Below the pieces are notes generated by a model, which was not told the origin of the DNA, did not search any database, and saw nothing but the letters and a program-made list of their open reading frames with translations. From Actinomycetota bacterium (GTDB taxonomy: Bacteria; Actinomycetota; Actinomycetes; Nanopelagicales; Nanopelagicaceae), in NCBI GenBank assembly GCA_009702525.1, contig WLHW01000018.1:1-17966 (forward strand): 17,966 nt of DNA. Reading direction: 5' to 3'. Position 1 is the stretch's first letter. The number at the start of each line of letters is the position of its first letter. Positions 6,608 through 13,896 of this stretch are shown here, piece after piece. Made by a program: the position numbers and the translations under genes.

Positions 6608-8655
6608 TGACTTCACTGCCTGGTTGGACTGAACTAGATGACCGAGCCATCTCTTATGCACGCGCACTAGCTGCAGATGCAGTGCAAAAAGTTGGTAATG
6701 GTCACCCCGGTACCGCAATGTCTCTTGCTCCTGTTGCTTACACACTTTTCCAGCGGCACTTAGTTCACGATCCATCTGATCCTTCATGGCTTGGGCGCGA
6801 CAGATTTATTCTCTCCTGTGGCCACTCGTCATTAACGTTATATACGCAACTGTTTTTCAGTGGGTACGGCTTGGAGATGGATGACCTCAAGAGTTTCAGA
6901 ACATGGGGTTCACTAACACCTGGACATCCTGAGTTTGGTCATACAGCTGGCGTAGAAATGACGACCGGGCCTTTGGGCCAAGGCGTTGCAACGGCTGTAG
7001 GAATGGCGATGGCTGCACGTTATGAGCGTGGCTTACTCGATCCAGATGCACCAGAAGGTAGTTCGCCTTTTGATCACTCAATCTGGGTCATTTGTTCTGA
7101 CGGAGATCTTCAAGAAGGAATCAGCGCTGAAGCATCATCTCTAGCTGGAACTCAAGAACTCGGTAATTTAAATGTCATCTACGATGACAATAGAATTTCA
7201 ATTGAGGGCGATACACATAATGCATTTACTGAAGATGTTTCTATGCGTTATCGCGCATATGGTTGGCACGTAGTTGAAGTTGCCACTCTCGACGATGGAA
7301 ATGTAGATATATCCGCACTCGATGCGGCAATGGTTACAGCGAAAAGTGAAAAGACAAAGCCAACCCTCATTAGACTTAAGAGTGTTATTGCTTGGCCCGC
7401 ACCAACTTTGCGCGGGACCGGAAAATCGCACGGTTCAGCTCTTGGCGAAACAGAAGTTGCGGAAACTAAAAAACTTCTCGGCCTAGATCCTGAAGAAAGT
7501 TTTGCAATGCCAGATGAAGTTTTGGAACATGTGAGAAAAGTTAAATCTCGTGCTGGCACCGTACGAAAAAAATGGGATACCGACTTCTTAGTTTGGGAAA
7601 ACGAGCACAAGGACTCAGCAGTCTTGCTCAAGCGCTTACGCAAACGAGAATTTCCACCTCAGTGGGATGCTGGCATTCCAGTTTTTGCCCCAGGAAAAAA
7701 TGTCGCCACCCGTGCAGCATCTGGAGATGTCATTAATGCCATAGCCAAAGCACTTCCTGAACTATGGGGAGGTTCTGCGGATTTAGCTGGATCCAATAAC
7801 ACCAGCATTGATAATGGTGGATCTTTCTTGCCGAAAAGTAGTGCGATCAAAGGTGCCAATCCTTACGGACGAATTATTCACTTTGGAATCCGCGAGCATG
7901 CCATGGGCGCAATTCTCAATGGCATCACACTTCATGGATTGACTCGACCTTTTGCTGGAACTTTTGCCGTGTTCAGCGACTACATGCGACCATCTGTGCG
8001 CCTTGCTGCATTGATGAAGATTGCGCCAATCTTTGTGTGGACGCATGACTCAATCGGTGTGGGTGAAGATGGTCCAACGCATCAACCCATCGAGCACTTT
8101 GCCGCCTTGCGTGCGATTCCTGGCTTAGATGTTATTCGTCCGGGTGATGCCAATGAAGTTGCCGAAGCGTGGAAGCGGATCATTACTCGTAACCGTGTTG
8201 CCGGACTTCTGCTCTCTCGCCAAAATCTGCCAGTGTTCGATAGAACCGACTGCGCTCCAGCAACTGGAGTTTCCCGCGGTGCCTACATTCTTAAAGATGC
8301 ACCAGCAGCGCAAGTAATTATGATCGCCACTGGTTCAGAGGTCAGTCTGGCTTTAGATGTGCAAAGCGCGCTTTCAGCACAAGGTATTGCCGCCCGTGTT
8401 GTAAGTGCTCCATGTCTTGAATGGTTTGCCGAACAAGATGATGCATATAAAGAGTTAGTTTTACCTCAATCAATTCCACTCAAAGTGAGTATCGAAGTAG
8501 GAATCGCGCAGGGATGGCGTGAATTAATTGGAGATAGAGGTCTATCCATTTCAATAGAACACTATGGCGCTTCAGCTGATGCACAACGCCTCTTTAAAGA
8601 GTTTGGTTTCTCTGTTGAAGCTATTACCGAGCGTATCAAAGCAGCGTTAGCATGA
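6607..8655 (+). CDS. tkt: Transketolase
   Basis: 682 residues from the ATG at 6607, which forms a TAATG overlap with ctaA. The frame opens further upstream (6559), but the family N-terminus starts near WTELDDRAISYARALAADAV. Thiamine-diphosphate enzyme moving two-carbon ketol units between sugar phosphates in the pentose phosphate pathway. Visible: GNGHPGTAMSLAP with His33; GPLGQGVATAVGMA; the cofactor-binding SDGDLQEG (165-172) ending with Asn195; the Pyr domain with GSADLAGSN and FGIREHAMGAILNGI carrying the catalytic Glu; FAVFSDYMRPSVRLAALM; DSIGVGEDGPTHQPIEH. AAAAGG about 10 nt before the start serves as ribosome-binding site. Its stop overlaps the tal start (ATGA). Confidence 0.96.
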   Translation: MTSLPGWTELDDRAISYARALAADAVQKVGNGHPGTAMSLAPVAYTLFQRHLVHDPSDPSWLGRDRFILSCGHSSLTLYTQLFFSGYGLEMDDLKSFRTWGSLTPGHPEFGHTAGVEMTTGPLGQGVATAVGMAMAARYERGLLDPDAPEGSSPFDHSIWVICSDGDLQEGISAEASSLAGTQELGNLNVIYDDNRISIEGDTHNAFTEDVSMRYRAYGWHVVEVATLDDGNVDISALDAAMVTAKSEKTKPTLIRLKSVIAWPAPTLRGTGKSHGSALGETEVAETKKLLGLDPEESFAMPDEVLEHVRKVKSRAGTVRKKWDTDFLVWENEHKDSAVLLKRLRKREFPPQWDAGIPVFAPGKNVATRAASGDVINAIAKALPELWGGSADLAGSNNTSIDNGGSFLPKSSAIKGANPYGRIIHFGIREHAMGAILNGITLHGLTRPFAGTFAVFSDYMRPSVRLAALMKIAPIFVWTHDSIGVGEDGPTHQPIEHFAALRAIPGLDVIRPGDANEVAEAWKRIITRNRVAGLLLSRQNLPVFDRTDCAPATGVSRGAYILKDAPAAQVIMIATGSEVSLALDVQSALSAQGIAARVVSAPCLEWFAEQDDAYKELVLPQSIPLKVSIEVGIAQGWRELIGDRGLSISIEHYGASADAQRLFKEFGFSVEAITERIKAALA

Positions 8656-9737
8656 GTGTGAAAGATGTTGCACGTTACGGTACATCGATTTGGCTAGATG
8701 ATCTTTCTCGAGCAAAACTCACTGGAACAGACGCGCACTCCCTCCCCTCTCGCATAGCTCAATCCGGTGTAGTTGGAGTAACTACTAATCCGAGTATTTT
8801 CGCGGCGGCAATTGCCGGAGCCAGCGAATATGCAAGCGATATCGCAGCAATGGCCAATGTCTCCGTCGATGAATGCGTTAAGCGCCTGACTACCGATGAT
8901 GTTCGACATGCATGTGATTTATTTAAGGATATTTACTCTGCAACCAAGGGTGTCGAGGGCCGGGTTAGTATCGAAGTAGATCCTCGACTTGCTCATGACA
9001 CCGCTGGAACAATCGAAGCAGCCAAAGAACTGTGGCAGATTGTGGATCGCCCAAATGTCATGATTAAAGTTCCAGCGACAATTGAAGGACTTCCAGCAAT
9101 AACAGAGTTGATTGCCGCAGGAATAAGTGTCAACGTGACACTTATTTTTTCAGTTAAGCGATATGGAGCAGTCGTCGATGCTTTCATTTCGGGTATAGAG
9201 AAGGCCACCAATCCTTCACATGTTCACTCAGTCGCATCCTTCTTCGTCAGCAGAATCGATAGTTCCGTAGATGCGCTGCTAAAAGCCAACGGTGGCCCAC
9301 AAGCGCTAGAGCTACTAGGTAAAGCTGCGATAGCCAATGCGCATCTTGCCTACCAACTTTTTGAAGAAAAGTTCAGCTCACCACGGTGGTTGGCCCAAGT
9401 CGAGCGTGGCGCACATAAGCAGCGTCCTTTATGGGCATCTACGGGTGTGAAAGACCCAACCTACGATGACACGCGATATGTAGTTGAACTCATTGCTCCT
9501 GAAACCGTCAACACAATGCCTCAAAATACTCTGGATGCAGTTATCGACCATGCTGTTGTACGTGGTGACACAATTTCGCAAAATTACAGTCAAGCAGTTG
9601 AAGTATTCACTGCACTTTCTCAATTGGGAATCTCGTTAAATGCAATTACTACTGAGTTAGAGATTGATGGCGTCAAAAAATTTGCTCAAGCTTGGCAAGA
9701 GTTACTGACTACTTTGGAGACCGCTCAAAAACTATGA
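8652..9737 (+). CDS. tal: Transaldolase
   Basis: 361 residues, typical of the longer actinobacterial/cyanobacterial transaldolases. Transfers dihydroxyacetone units in the non-oxidative pentose phosphate pathway through a Schiff base on Lys139 (VMIKVPAT). Other landmarks: GVTTNPSIF at about 42-50; VSIEVDPRLAHDT; ISVNVTLIFS; the C-terminal STGVKDPTYDDTRYVVELIAPETVNTMP. It overlaps tkt by four bases and pgi by four bases, so tkt-tal-pgi is a translationally coupled unit. An 11-bp perfect hairpin lies inside the gene over the ISVNVTLIF codons. Confidence 0.96.
   Translation: MSVKDVARYGTSIWLDDLSRAKLTGTDAHSLPSRIAQSGVVGVTTNPSIFAAAIAGASEYASDIAAMANVSVDECVKRLTTDDVRHACDLFKDIYSATKGVEGRVSIEVDPRLAHDTAGTIEAAKELWQIVDRPNVMIKVPATIEGLPAITELIAAGISVNVTLIFSVKRYGAVVDAFISGIEKATNPSHVHSVASFFVSRIDSSVDALLKANGGPQALELLGKAAIANAHLAYQLFEEKFSSPRWLAQVERGAHKQRPLWASTGVKDPTYDDTRYVVELIAPETVNTMPQNTLDAVIDHAVVRGDTISQNYSQAVEVFTALSQLGISLNAITTELEIDGVKKFAQAWQELLTTLETAQKL
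9122..9150 (+). other. Intragenic 11-bp hairpin followed by T6 inside tal
   Basis: AATAAGTGTCA (9122-9132), loop ACG, then TGACACTTATT (9136-9146): all 11 pairs match, and the sequence runs on as T to 9150, giving six T in a row from 9145. The layout is that of an intrinsic terminator on the coding strand, but the stem is A/T-rich at its base and lies within a conserved protein segment, so it may terminate only partially, act on mRNA stability, or be incidental. Confidence 0.5.
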
Positions 9738-11260
9738 TGAATTTACGAGGCAGGGCAATTTCAAAAATTGATAGAACTGATACTCGGTACAGCGATTTAC
9801 TGAATTTCCATAACCGTTTAGCAAAAAAGGACTCAACGATTTGGGGAGCAGCAGCTGCACCCGAAGCCTCAATCCGCCTGAACTGGATTGATCTACCCGA
9901 AACTTCACGAGAGTTATTGCCACAACTGGATGCGCTATGCGCCAAACACCGCGATAAAACGAGGATCGTATTGTGTGGAATGGGTGGCTCGTCATTAGGT
10001 CCAGAAGTTATTGCGCAAAGCTTCGATAAGGAGTTATTTATCCTTGACTCAACCGATCCTCACTATATTGCCCACGCGCTTACGGGTGATCTTTCGAAAA
10101 CTCTTGTTGTGGTCAGCTCTAAATCAGGTTCTACTATTGAAACCGCTTCCCAACGTGCTCTTTTCGAACAGCGATTTATTGACGCCGGTCTTGCACCTAC
10201 GAGTCACATTGTGATTGTGACTGATCCAGCTTCACCTCTTGATAAAAGTTCACGTGAAAAAGGTTTTACTGTAATAAATGCAGATCCGAATGTCGGTGGA
10301 CGTTTTAGTGTGCTCAGTGCATTTGGTTTAGTTCCCGCTGCCCTGATTGGTGTGGACGTATCTGTACTTCTAGATAACGCTAGTGAAACTAAGAGCGCCT
10401 TCTTAAAAGATCCATCCGATGTTGTAGATATGGCATATGCAATTACTTATCTCTCGGGCCAATACATGACGTATTGTGACTACGGATCATCGATGCCGGG
10501 CTTAAGTGATTGGGCCGAACAGTTAGTGGCTGAATCCACGGGTAAAGAGCAAGTTGGACGTCTACCCGTTGTGATTGATAAGCCAAGTAAGAATTCCTAC
10601 TTCTCGATTGCCTATGCCGGTGAAGCGGATTTGGTTGTCGAGGCAGATTTAGCCTCGCAGTTCATTATCTGGGAGTGGGTAACAGCGCTAGTTGGGGCAG
10701 CACTTGCAATAGATCCTTTTAATCAACCAAATGTTACCGAGGCCAAAGAAGCAACCTCCCTGCTATTAAATAAGTGGTCGGGGGTAATGCCCAAATTTGT
10801 CCCCGATGCCGTTGATGGGGCAGTTGAAGTTTTTGGCTCTAGTGCCTCACTTGCTACAACGTTGGCGAGTTTTATTCAATCAATTCCCAAAGATGGTTAC
10901 ATCGCAGTAATGGCTTATCTAGATCGCAAAGATGATGCGAAGATTATCGAGATCCGAGAGCTGCTGGAGCAAAAATCTTCTCGCCCAGTGACATTTGGGT
11001 GGGGTCCCCGCTTCTTGCATTCAACTGGGCAGTTCCATAAGGGTGGTCAGCGCAATGGAGCTTTCTTGCAAATAACCGGCAACGTAGAGAAAGATATTGC
11101 TATTCCTGGACAGGTTTTTGGTTTTGCAACTCTCGTTGCCGCTCAAGCACTTGGGGACGGCAATGCGCTTGTCTCAAGAAAATACCCACTCCTTCGATTT
11201 AATCTAACAAATCGGCGAGTGGGTATTGATCAACTTCTTGAAGCTGCTAAATCTCTTTAA
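9734..11260 (+). CDS. pgi: Glucose-6-phosphate isomerase (type fused to transaldolase in other bacteria)
   Basis: 508 residues from the ATG at 9734; a second ATG follows directly at 9737. The open frame extends upstream to 9692 inside tal, but the ATGA overlap with tal favours 9734. GGAGA at 9716-9720 is a rather distant ribosome-binding site. Interconverts glucose-6-phosphate and fructose-6-phosphate. Two sugar-isomerase (SIS) domains: CGMGGSSLGPEVIAQ near 81-95, SSKSGSTIET at 128-137, VGGRFSVLSAFGL at 187-199, and late FGWGPRFLHSTGQFHKGG. That last block resembles the isomerase half of bifunctional transaldolase/isomerase proteins. Its stop shares TTAA with the opposing rbpA stop. Confidence 0.93.
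   Translation: MMNLRGRAISKIDRTDTRYSDLLNFHNRLAKKDSTIWGAAAAPEASIRLNWIDLPETSRELLPQLDALCAKHRDKTRIVLCGMGGSSLGPEVIAQSFDKELFILDSTDPHYIAHALTGDLSKTLVVVSSKSGSTIETASQRALFEQRFIDAGLAPTSHIVIVTDPASPLDKSSREKGFTVINADPNVGGRFSVLSAFGLVPAALIGVDVSVLLDNASETKSAFLKDPSDVVDMAYAITYLSGQYMTYCDYGSSMPGLSDWAEQLVAESTGKEQVGRLPVVIDKPSKNSYFSIAYAGEADLVVEADLASQFIIWEWVTALVGAALAIDPFNQPNVTEAKEATSLLLNKWSGVMPKFVPDAVDGAVEVFGSSASLATTLASFIQSIPKDGYIAVMAYLDRKDDAKIIEIRELLEQKSSRPVTFGWGPRFLHSTGQFHKGGQRNGAFLQITGNVEKDIAIPGQVFGFATLVAAQALGDGNALVSRKYPLLRFNLTNRRVGIDQLLEAAKSL
11176..11227 (-). terminator. Candidate intrinsic terminator of the rbpA operon, embedded in the pgi 3' end
   Basis: On the minus strand, 30 nt after the rbpA stop: AATACCCACTC (11227-11217), a small internal loop, CGATTT (11214-11209), an 8-nt apical loop, AAATCG (11200-11195), then GAGTGGGTATT (11191-11181). 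That is 11 plus 6 perfect pairs, followed by TTCTT so the tail reads TATTTTCTT. On the plus strand the hairpin is followed by GATCAACTT, a poorer tail. Since the two operons converge with no spacer, the terminator lies within pgi codons. Confidence 0.6.
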
Positions 11261-11598
11261 TCTTCGTCATCACCGCGAAGTTTACGTAACGCCTCTTCTA
11301 ATAAACGCTCACCTTCGGCATCAGTGCGACGCTCTTTAACGTAGGCAAGGTGAGTCTTATATGGTTCATTCTTAATTGGACTCGGTGGATTATTTCGATC
11401 GCGACCTGCAGGATAACCACACTTTGGACAGTCCCACTCGGCAGGAATAACAACCGTCTCTTCAACAGCAAAAGATGGACGCACTTCGTGGCCATTGGCA
11501 CAAAAATATGAGACATAAGCGCGAGCAATTGAATCACCGCGCTCTGCTTCACCCATTGGGCCGGCGCCGACTCGGCTTCCGCGAATTGCACTTGCCAT
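11257..11598 (-). CDS. rbpA: RNA polymerase-binding protein RbpA
   Basis: 113 residues, normal length. RbpA is an actinobacterial factor that binds RNA polymerase and the principal sigma factor and stabilises open promoter complexes. The N-terminal MASAIRGSRVGAGPMGEAERGD tail, the core zinc-ribbon-like domain with Cys33, His37, Cys57 and Cys60 (CANGH ... DCPKCG), the basic linker and the C-terminal helix TDAEGERLLEEALRKLR (sigma-interacting) are all visible. The Cys/His set resembles the zinc-binding Streptomyces form rather than the mycobacterial form that lacks zinc. A strong AAGGAG (11605-11610) lies 6 nt before the ATG. It follows secG by 37 nt and may be co-transcribed. Confidence 0.95.
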   Translation of the reverse strand: MASAIRGSRVGAGPMGEAERGDSIARAYVSYFCANGHEVRPSFAVEETVVIPAEWDCPKCGYPAGRDRNNPPSPIKNEPYKTHLAYVKERRTDAEGERLLEEALRKLRGDDED

Positions 11599-11635
11599 GT
11601 GATGCTCCTTAAAAAATTATTGAGTGTAGCTAGAT

Positions 11636-11863
11636 TTACTTAAGAACAAGACTGAGCGCTACAACCAAAGCAAACCAAAGACCGCCCACAACAATTGTGA
11701 TGCGATCTAAATTACGCTCGACAACCGATGAGCCGCCGTAGTTTGACGAAATGCCGCCACCGAACAAGTCGGATAATCCGCTGCCCTTGCCCTTGTGCAA
11801 AAGGACTAGAAGGATCATAAGAACACTCGTAATGATAAGCAGAATTGAGAGAGCTAGTTTCAC
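11636..11863 (-). CDS. secG: Preprotein translocase subunit SecG
   Basis: 75 residues starting with GTG at 11863, chosen because AAGGAG (11874-11879) lies 10 nt upstream and the first hydrophobic segment begins immediately. Two membrane helices (about 3-22 and 54-73) separated by a polar, glycine-rich loop (HKGKGSGLSDLFGGG), the usual SecG topology. SecG associates with SecYE and aids SecA-driven export. Located directly after tpiA, the conserved actinobacterial gap-pgk-tpi-secG arrangement. Confidence 0.93.
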   Translation of the reverse strand: MKLALSILLIITSVLMILLVLLHKGKGSGLSDLFGGGISSNYGGSSVVERNLDRITIVVGGLWFALVVALSLVLK

Positions 11864-11921
11864 GGTTCGTAAACTCCTTGTTTCGTAGAGGGTAAGGATA
11901 CCCGTAAAAGCTGGTTAGTAC

Positions 11922-12698
11922 TTACTCGGCTTGAGCGTAGAACTTAACAATTTGTGCCAACTCTTCAGGGTCCAGGCTGGCTCCCCCAATAAGTGCACCG
12001 TCAACATCAGCTTTTTTCATGATCTCAGCGATATTGCCCGACTTCACAGATCCTCCATAGAGAATTCGCATAGCTGCGGCAATCTCTGGTGAGCCGATAT
12101 TTTCAATCTCTTCGCGAATCGCCGCGCAGACTTCTTGGGCATCTTCGGGAGTTGCAGTCTTACCTGTACCAATAGCCCAGACAGGTTCGTAGGCGATAAC
12201 GATCTTTTTCAACTCTGGCTTAGTTAAGTTTTCTAGTCCGGCACGAATCTGACGAACTACGTGACTGACATGTGCTCCAGATTCACGAATTGAAAGCTCT
12301 TCGCCTACGCAGAAAATTGGAGTTAACTCATGTGCAAGAGCTGCTTTAATTTTACGATTAATGAGTGCATCACTTTCATTATGAATAGCACGACGCTCTG
12401 AGTGACCGACCAGAACATATGTGCAACCCAACTTGTGCAGCATTGAAGCTGAGATGTCTCCAGTGAATGCACCACTTGCCTCTGGTGAAAGATCTTGGGC
12501 GCCATAAGTTAGGCGAAGTCGATCACCATCGATGAGTGTTTGAATAGAACGAATGTCGGTGAAAGGAGGAATTATCGCAACATCGACGGCGTCGTAATCC
12601 TTGTCATTTAATCCGTAAACAAGTTTCTGGGCGACTGCAATTGCTTCAAGATGATTCAAATTCATCTTCCAGTTACCGGCCATCAATGGCTTGCGCAT
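11922..12698 (-). CDS. tpiA: Triosephosphate isomerase
   Basis: 258 residues from the ATG at 12698, preceded by AAGGGG at a 6-nt distance; an in-frame ATG at 12719 would overlap pgk and add a stretch unlike the family. Interconverts dihydroxyacetone phosphate and glyceraldehyde 3-phosphate. Active-site residues: Asn9 and Lys11 (AGNWKMN), His99 (LVGHSERR), Glu171 (AYEPVWAIGTG, with flexible loop 6 just after), and the phosphate-binding YGGSV and GGASL near the end. Ten nucleotides separate the pgk stop from its start. The 58-nt gap to secG holds a weak GGGTA-N4-TACCC repeat (11890-11903) without a T tract. Confidence 0.96.
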   Translation of the reverse strand: MRKPLMAGNWKMNLNHLEAIAVAQKLVYGLNDKDYDAVDVAIIPPFTDIRSIQTLIDGDRLRLTYGAQDLSPEASGAFTGDISASMLHKLGCTYVLVGHSERRAIHNESDALINRKIKAALAHELTPIFCVGEELSIRESGAHVSHVVRQIRAGLENLTKPELKKIVIAYEPVWAIGTGKTATPEDAQEVCAAIREEIENIGSPEIAAAMRILYGGSVKSGNIAEIMKKADVDGALIGGASLDPEELAQIVKFYAQAE

Positions 12699-12704
12699 CT
12701 GTAT

Positions 12705-12710
12705 CCCCTT
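12705..12710 (-). promoter_or_regulatory. Ribosome-binding site of tpiA
   Basis: AAGGGG on the minus strand, overlapping the pgk stop codon and 6 nt before the ATG at 12698. It supports that start over the in-frame ATG at 12719. Confidence 0.75.
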
Positions 12711-13896
12711 AAATTCCAAGTGCTTGAAGGCCAGGAAGTTCCTTGCCCTCTAAATACTCAAGGGAGGCTCCGCCACCCGTTGAAATATATCCGAAATCTG
12801 AATCAGCAAAACCCAACGCCCTCACTGCAGCTGCTGAGTCTCCCCCGCCAACAACAGAGATCCCTGACACCTTAGTAAGTGCTGTAGCAACGGTTTTAGT
12901 ACCCGCTGCAAAATTAGCAAACTCAAACACTCCCATGGGCCCATTCCAAAACACAGTTGAACATTTCTCAATCTCATGGGCAAATGCAGCGGCCGACACT
13001 GGACCAATATCTAAGCCCATCTGATCAGCTGGAATTGCATCAACATCGACAAGGGTAGGAGGTGCATCGGCAGCAAATGCTGGAGCAACAACGATGTCAG
13101 TTGGTAAAACTAGTGTGACGCCTTTTGCTTTTGCGCTTTCGATAATTCCTTTCACAACTTCAATCATCTCTGTCTCAACGAGAGATGTTCCGATTTCTTT
13201 GCCTTGTGCGGCGAGAAACGTAAAGACCATTCCGCCACCAATAGCTAAGACATCTACTTTGTTCAACAGGTTTTCTATCACACCTAACTTGTCTGAGACT
13301 TTAGCCCCGCCAAGCACAACTCCATAGGGACGAGTTGGATTTTGCGTTAACTTCTTAAGGACCTGCACTTCGGCAGATACTAAAAGACCTGCAACATGTG
13401 GCAATAGTTTAGGTAAGTCATAGACCGATGCATGTTTACGATGGACTGCACCGAATCCATCTCCCACATAAATATCGGCAAGTGCTGCCAACTCTTTAGC
13501 TAGAACCTGGCGCTCGGCTTCATCTTTACTTGTTTCAGCTGCGCTAAAACGAATATTTTCAAGAAGCAAAATCTCACCAGGCAGTAAGGATGCTGCAGCT
13601 TTGCTGGCAACATCTCCAACAACGTGACCATTAAATTGAACTGGCTGACCAAGTAATTCACTTAACCGTTGAGCCACTGGCGCTAACGAAAGCTCTGGCT
13701 TTGATTCACCCTTTGGTCGCCCTAAATGTGCAGCAATTACAAGGCTGGCACCTTTTGAAAGGAGAAGTTGAATAGTTGGAAGCGAGGCTTTAATACGACC
13801 ATCATCTTTGATCACTCCATCTTTCAATGGAACATTAAGATCACAACGTAAAAAGACGCGCTTACCAACTACATCAAGATGTACTACATCTGACAT
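12709..13896 (-). CDS. pgk: Phosphoglycerate kinase
   Basis: 395 residues from the ATG at 13896, which shares one base with the gap stop (TAATG). The frame is open further to 13953, but that is inside gap. Transfers the phosphate of 1,3-bisphosphoglycerate to ADP. N-terminal substrate domain: RVFLRCDLNVPLKDG, DDGRIKASLPTI, AAHLGRPKG, LLLENIRF, DGFGAVHRKHAS. C-terminal nucleotide domain: VVLGGAKVSDKLGVIENLL, GGGMVFTFLAAQG, WNGPMGVFE, and the closing GGGDSAAAVR and STGGGASLEYLEGK. No ribosome-binding site is evident, so it is probably coupled to gap. Confidence 0.96.
   Translation of the reverse strand: MSDVVHLDVVGKRVFLRCDLNVPLKDGVIKDDGRIKASLPTIQLLLSKGASLVIAAHLGRPKGESKPELSLAPVAQRLSELLGQPVQFNGHVVGDVASKAAASLLPGEILLLENIRFSAAETSKDEAERQVLAKELAALADIYVGDGFGAVHRKHASVYDLPKLLPHVAGLLVSAEVQVLKKLTQNPTRPYGVVLGGAKVSDKLGVIENLLNKVDVLAIGGGMVFTFLAAQGKEIGTSLVETEMIEVVKGIIESAKAKGVTLVLPTDIVVAPAFAADAPPTLVDVDAIPADQMGLDIGPVSAAAFAHEIEKCSTVFWNGPMGVFEFANFAAGTKTVATALTKVSGISVVGGGDSAAAVRALGFADSDFGYISTGGGASLEYLEGKELPGLQALGI

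Noticed and set aside
9725..9737. Possible programmed -1 frameshift (C AAA AAC) fusing tal to pgi
   Set aside because: The A run does not line up with the tal frame as an X XXY YYZ slippery heptamer, and an ordinary ATGA overlap explains the junction.
10202..10222. AGTCACA-N7-TGTGACT inverted repeat in pgi
   Set aside because: Repeats with 7-bp arms and short spacers are expected several times by chance in 18 kb; no T tract and coding sequence explains it.
13165..13187. CATCTCT-N9-AGAGATG inverted repeat in pgk
   Set aside because: Same chance expectation for 7-bp arms; inside a conserved coding region with no other signal.
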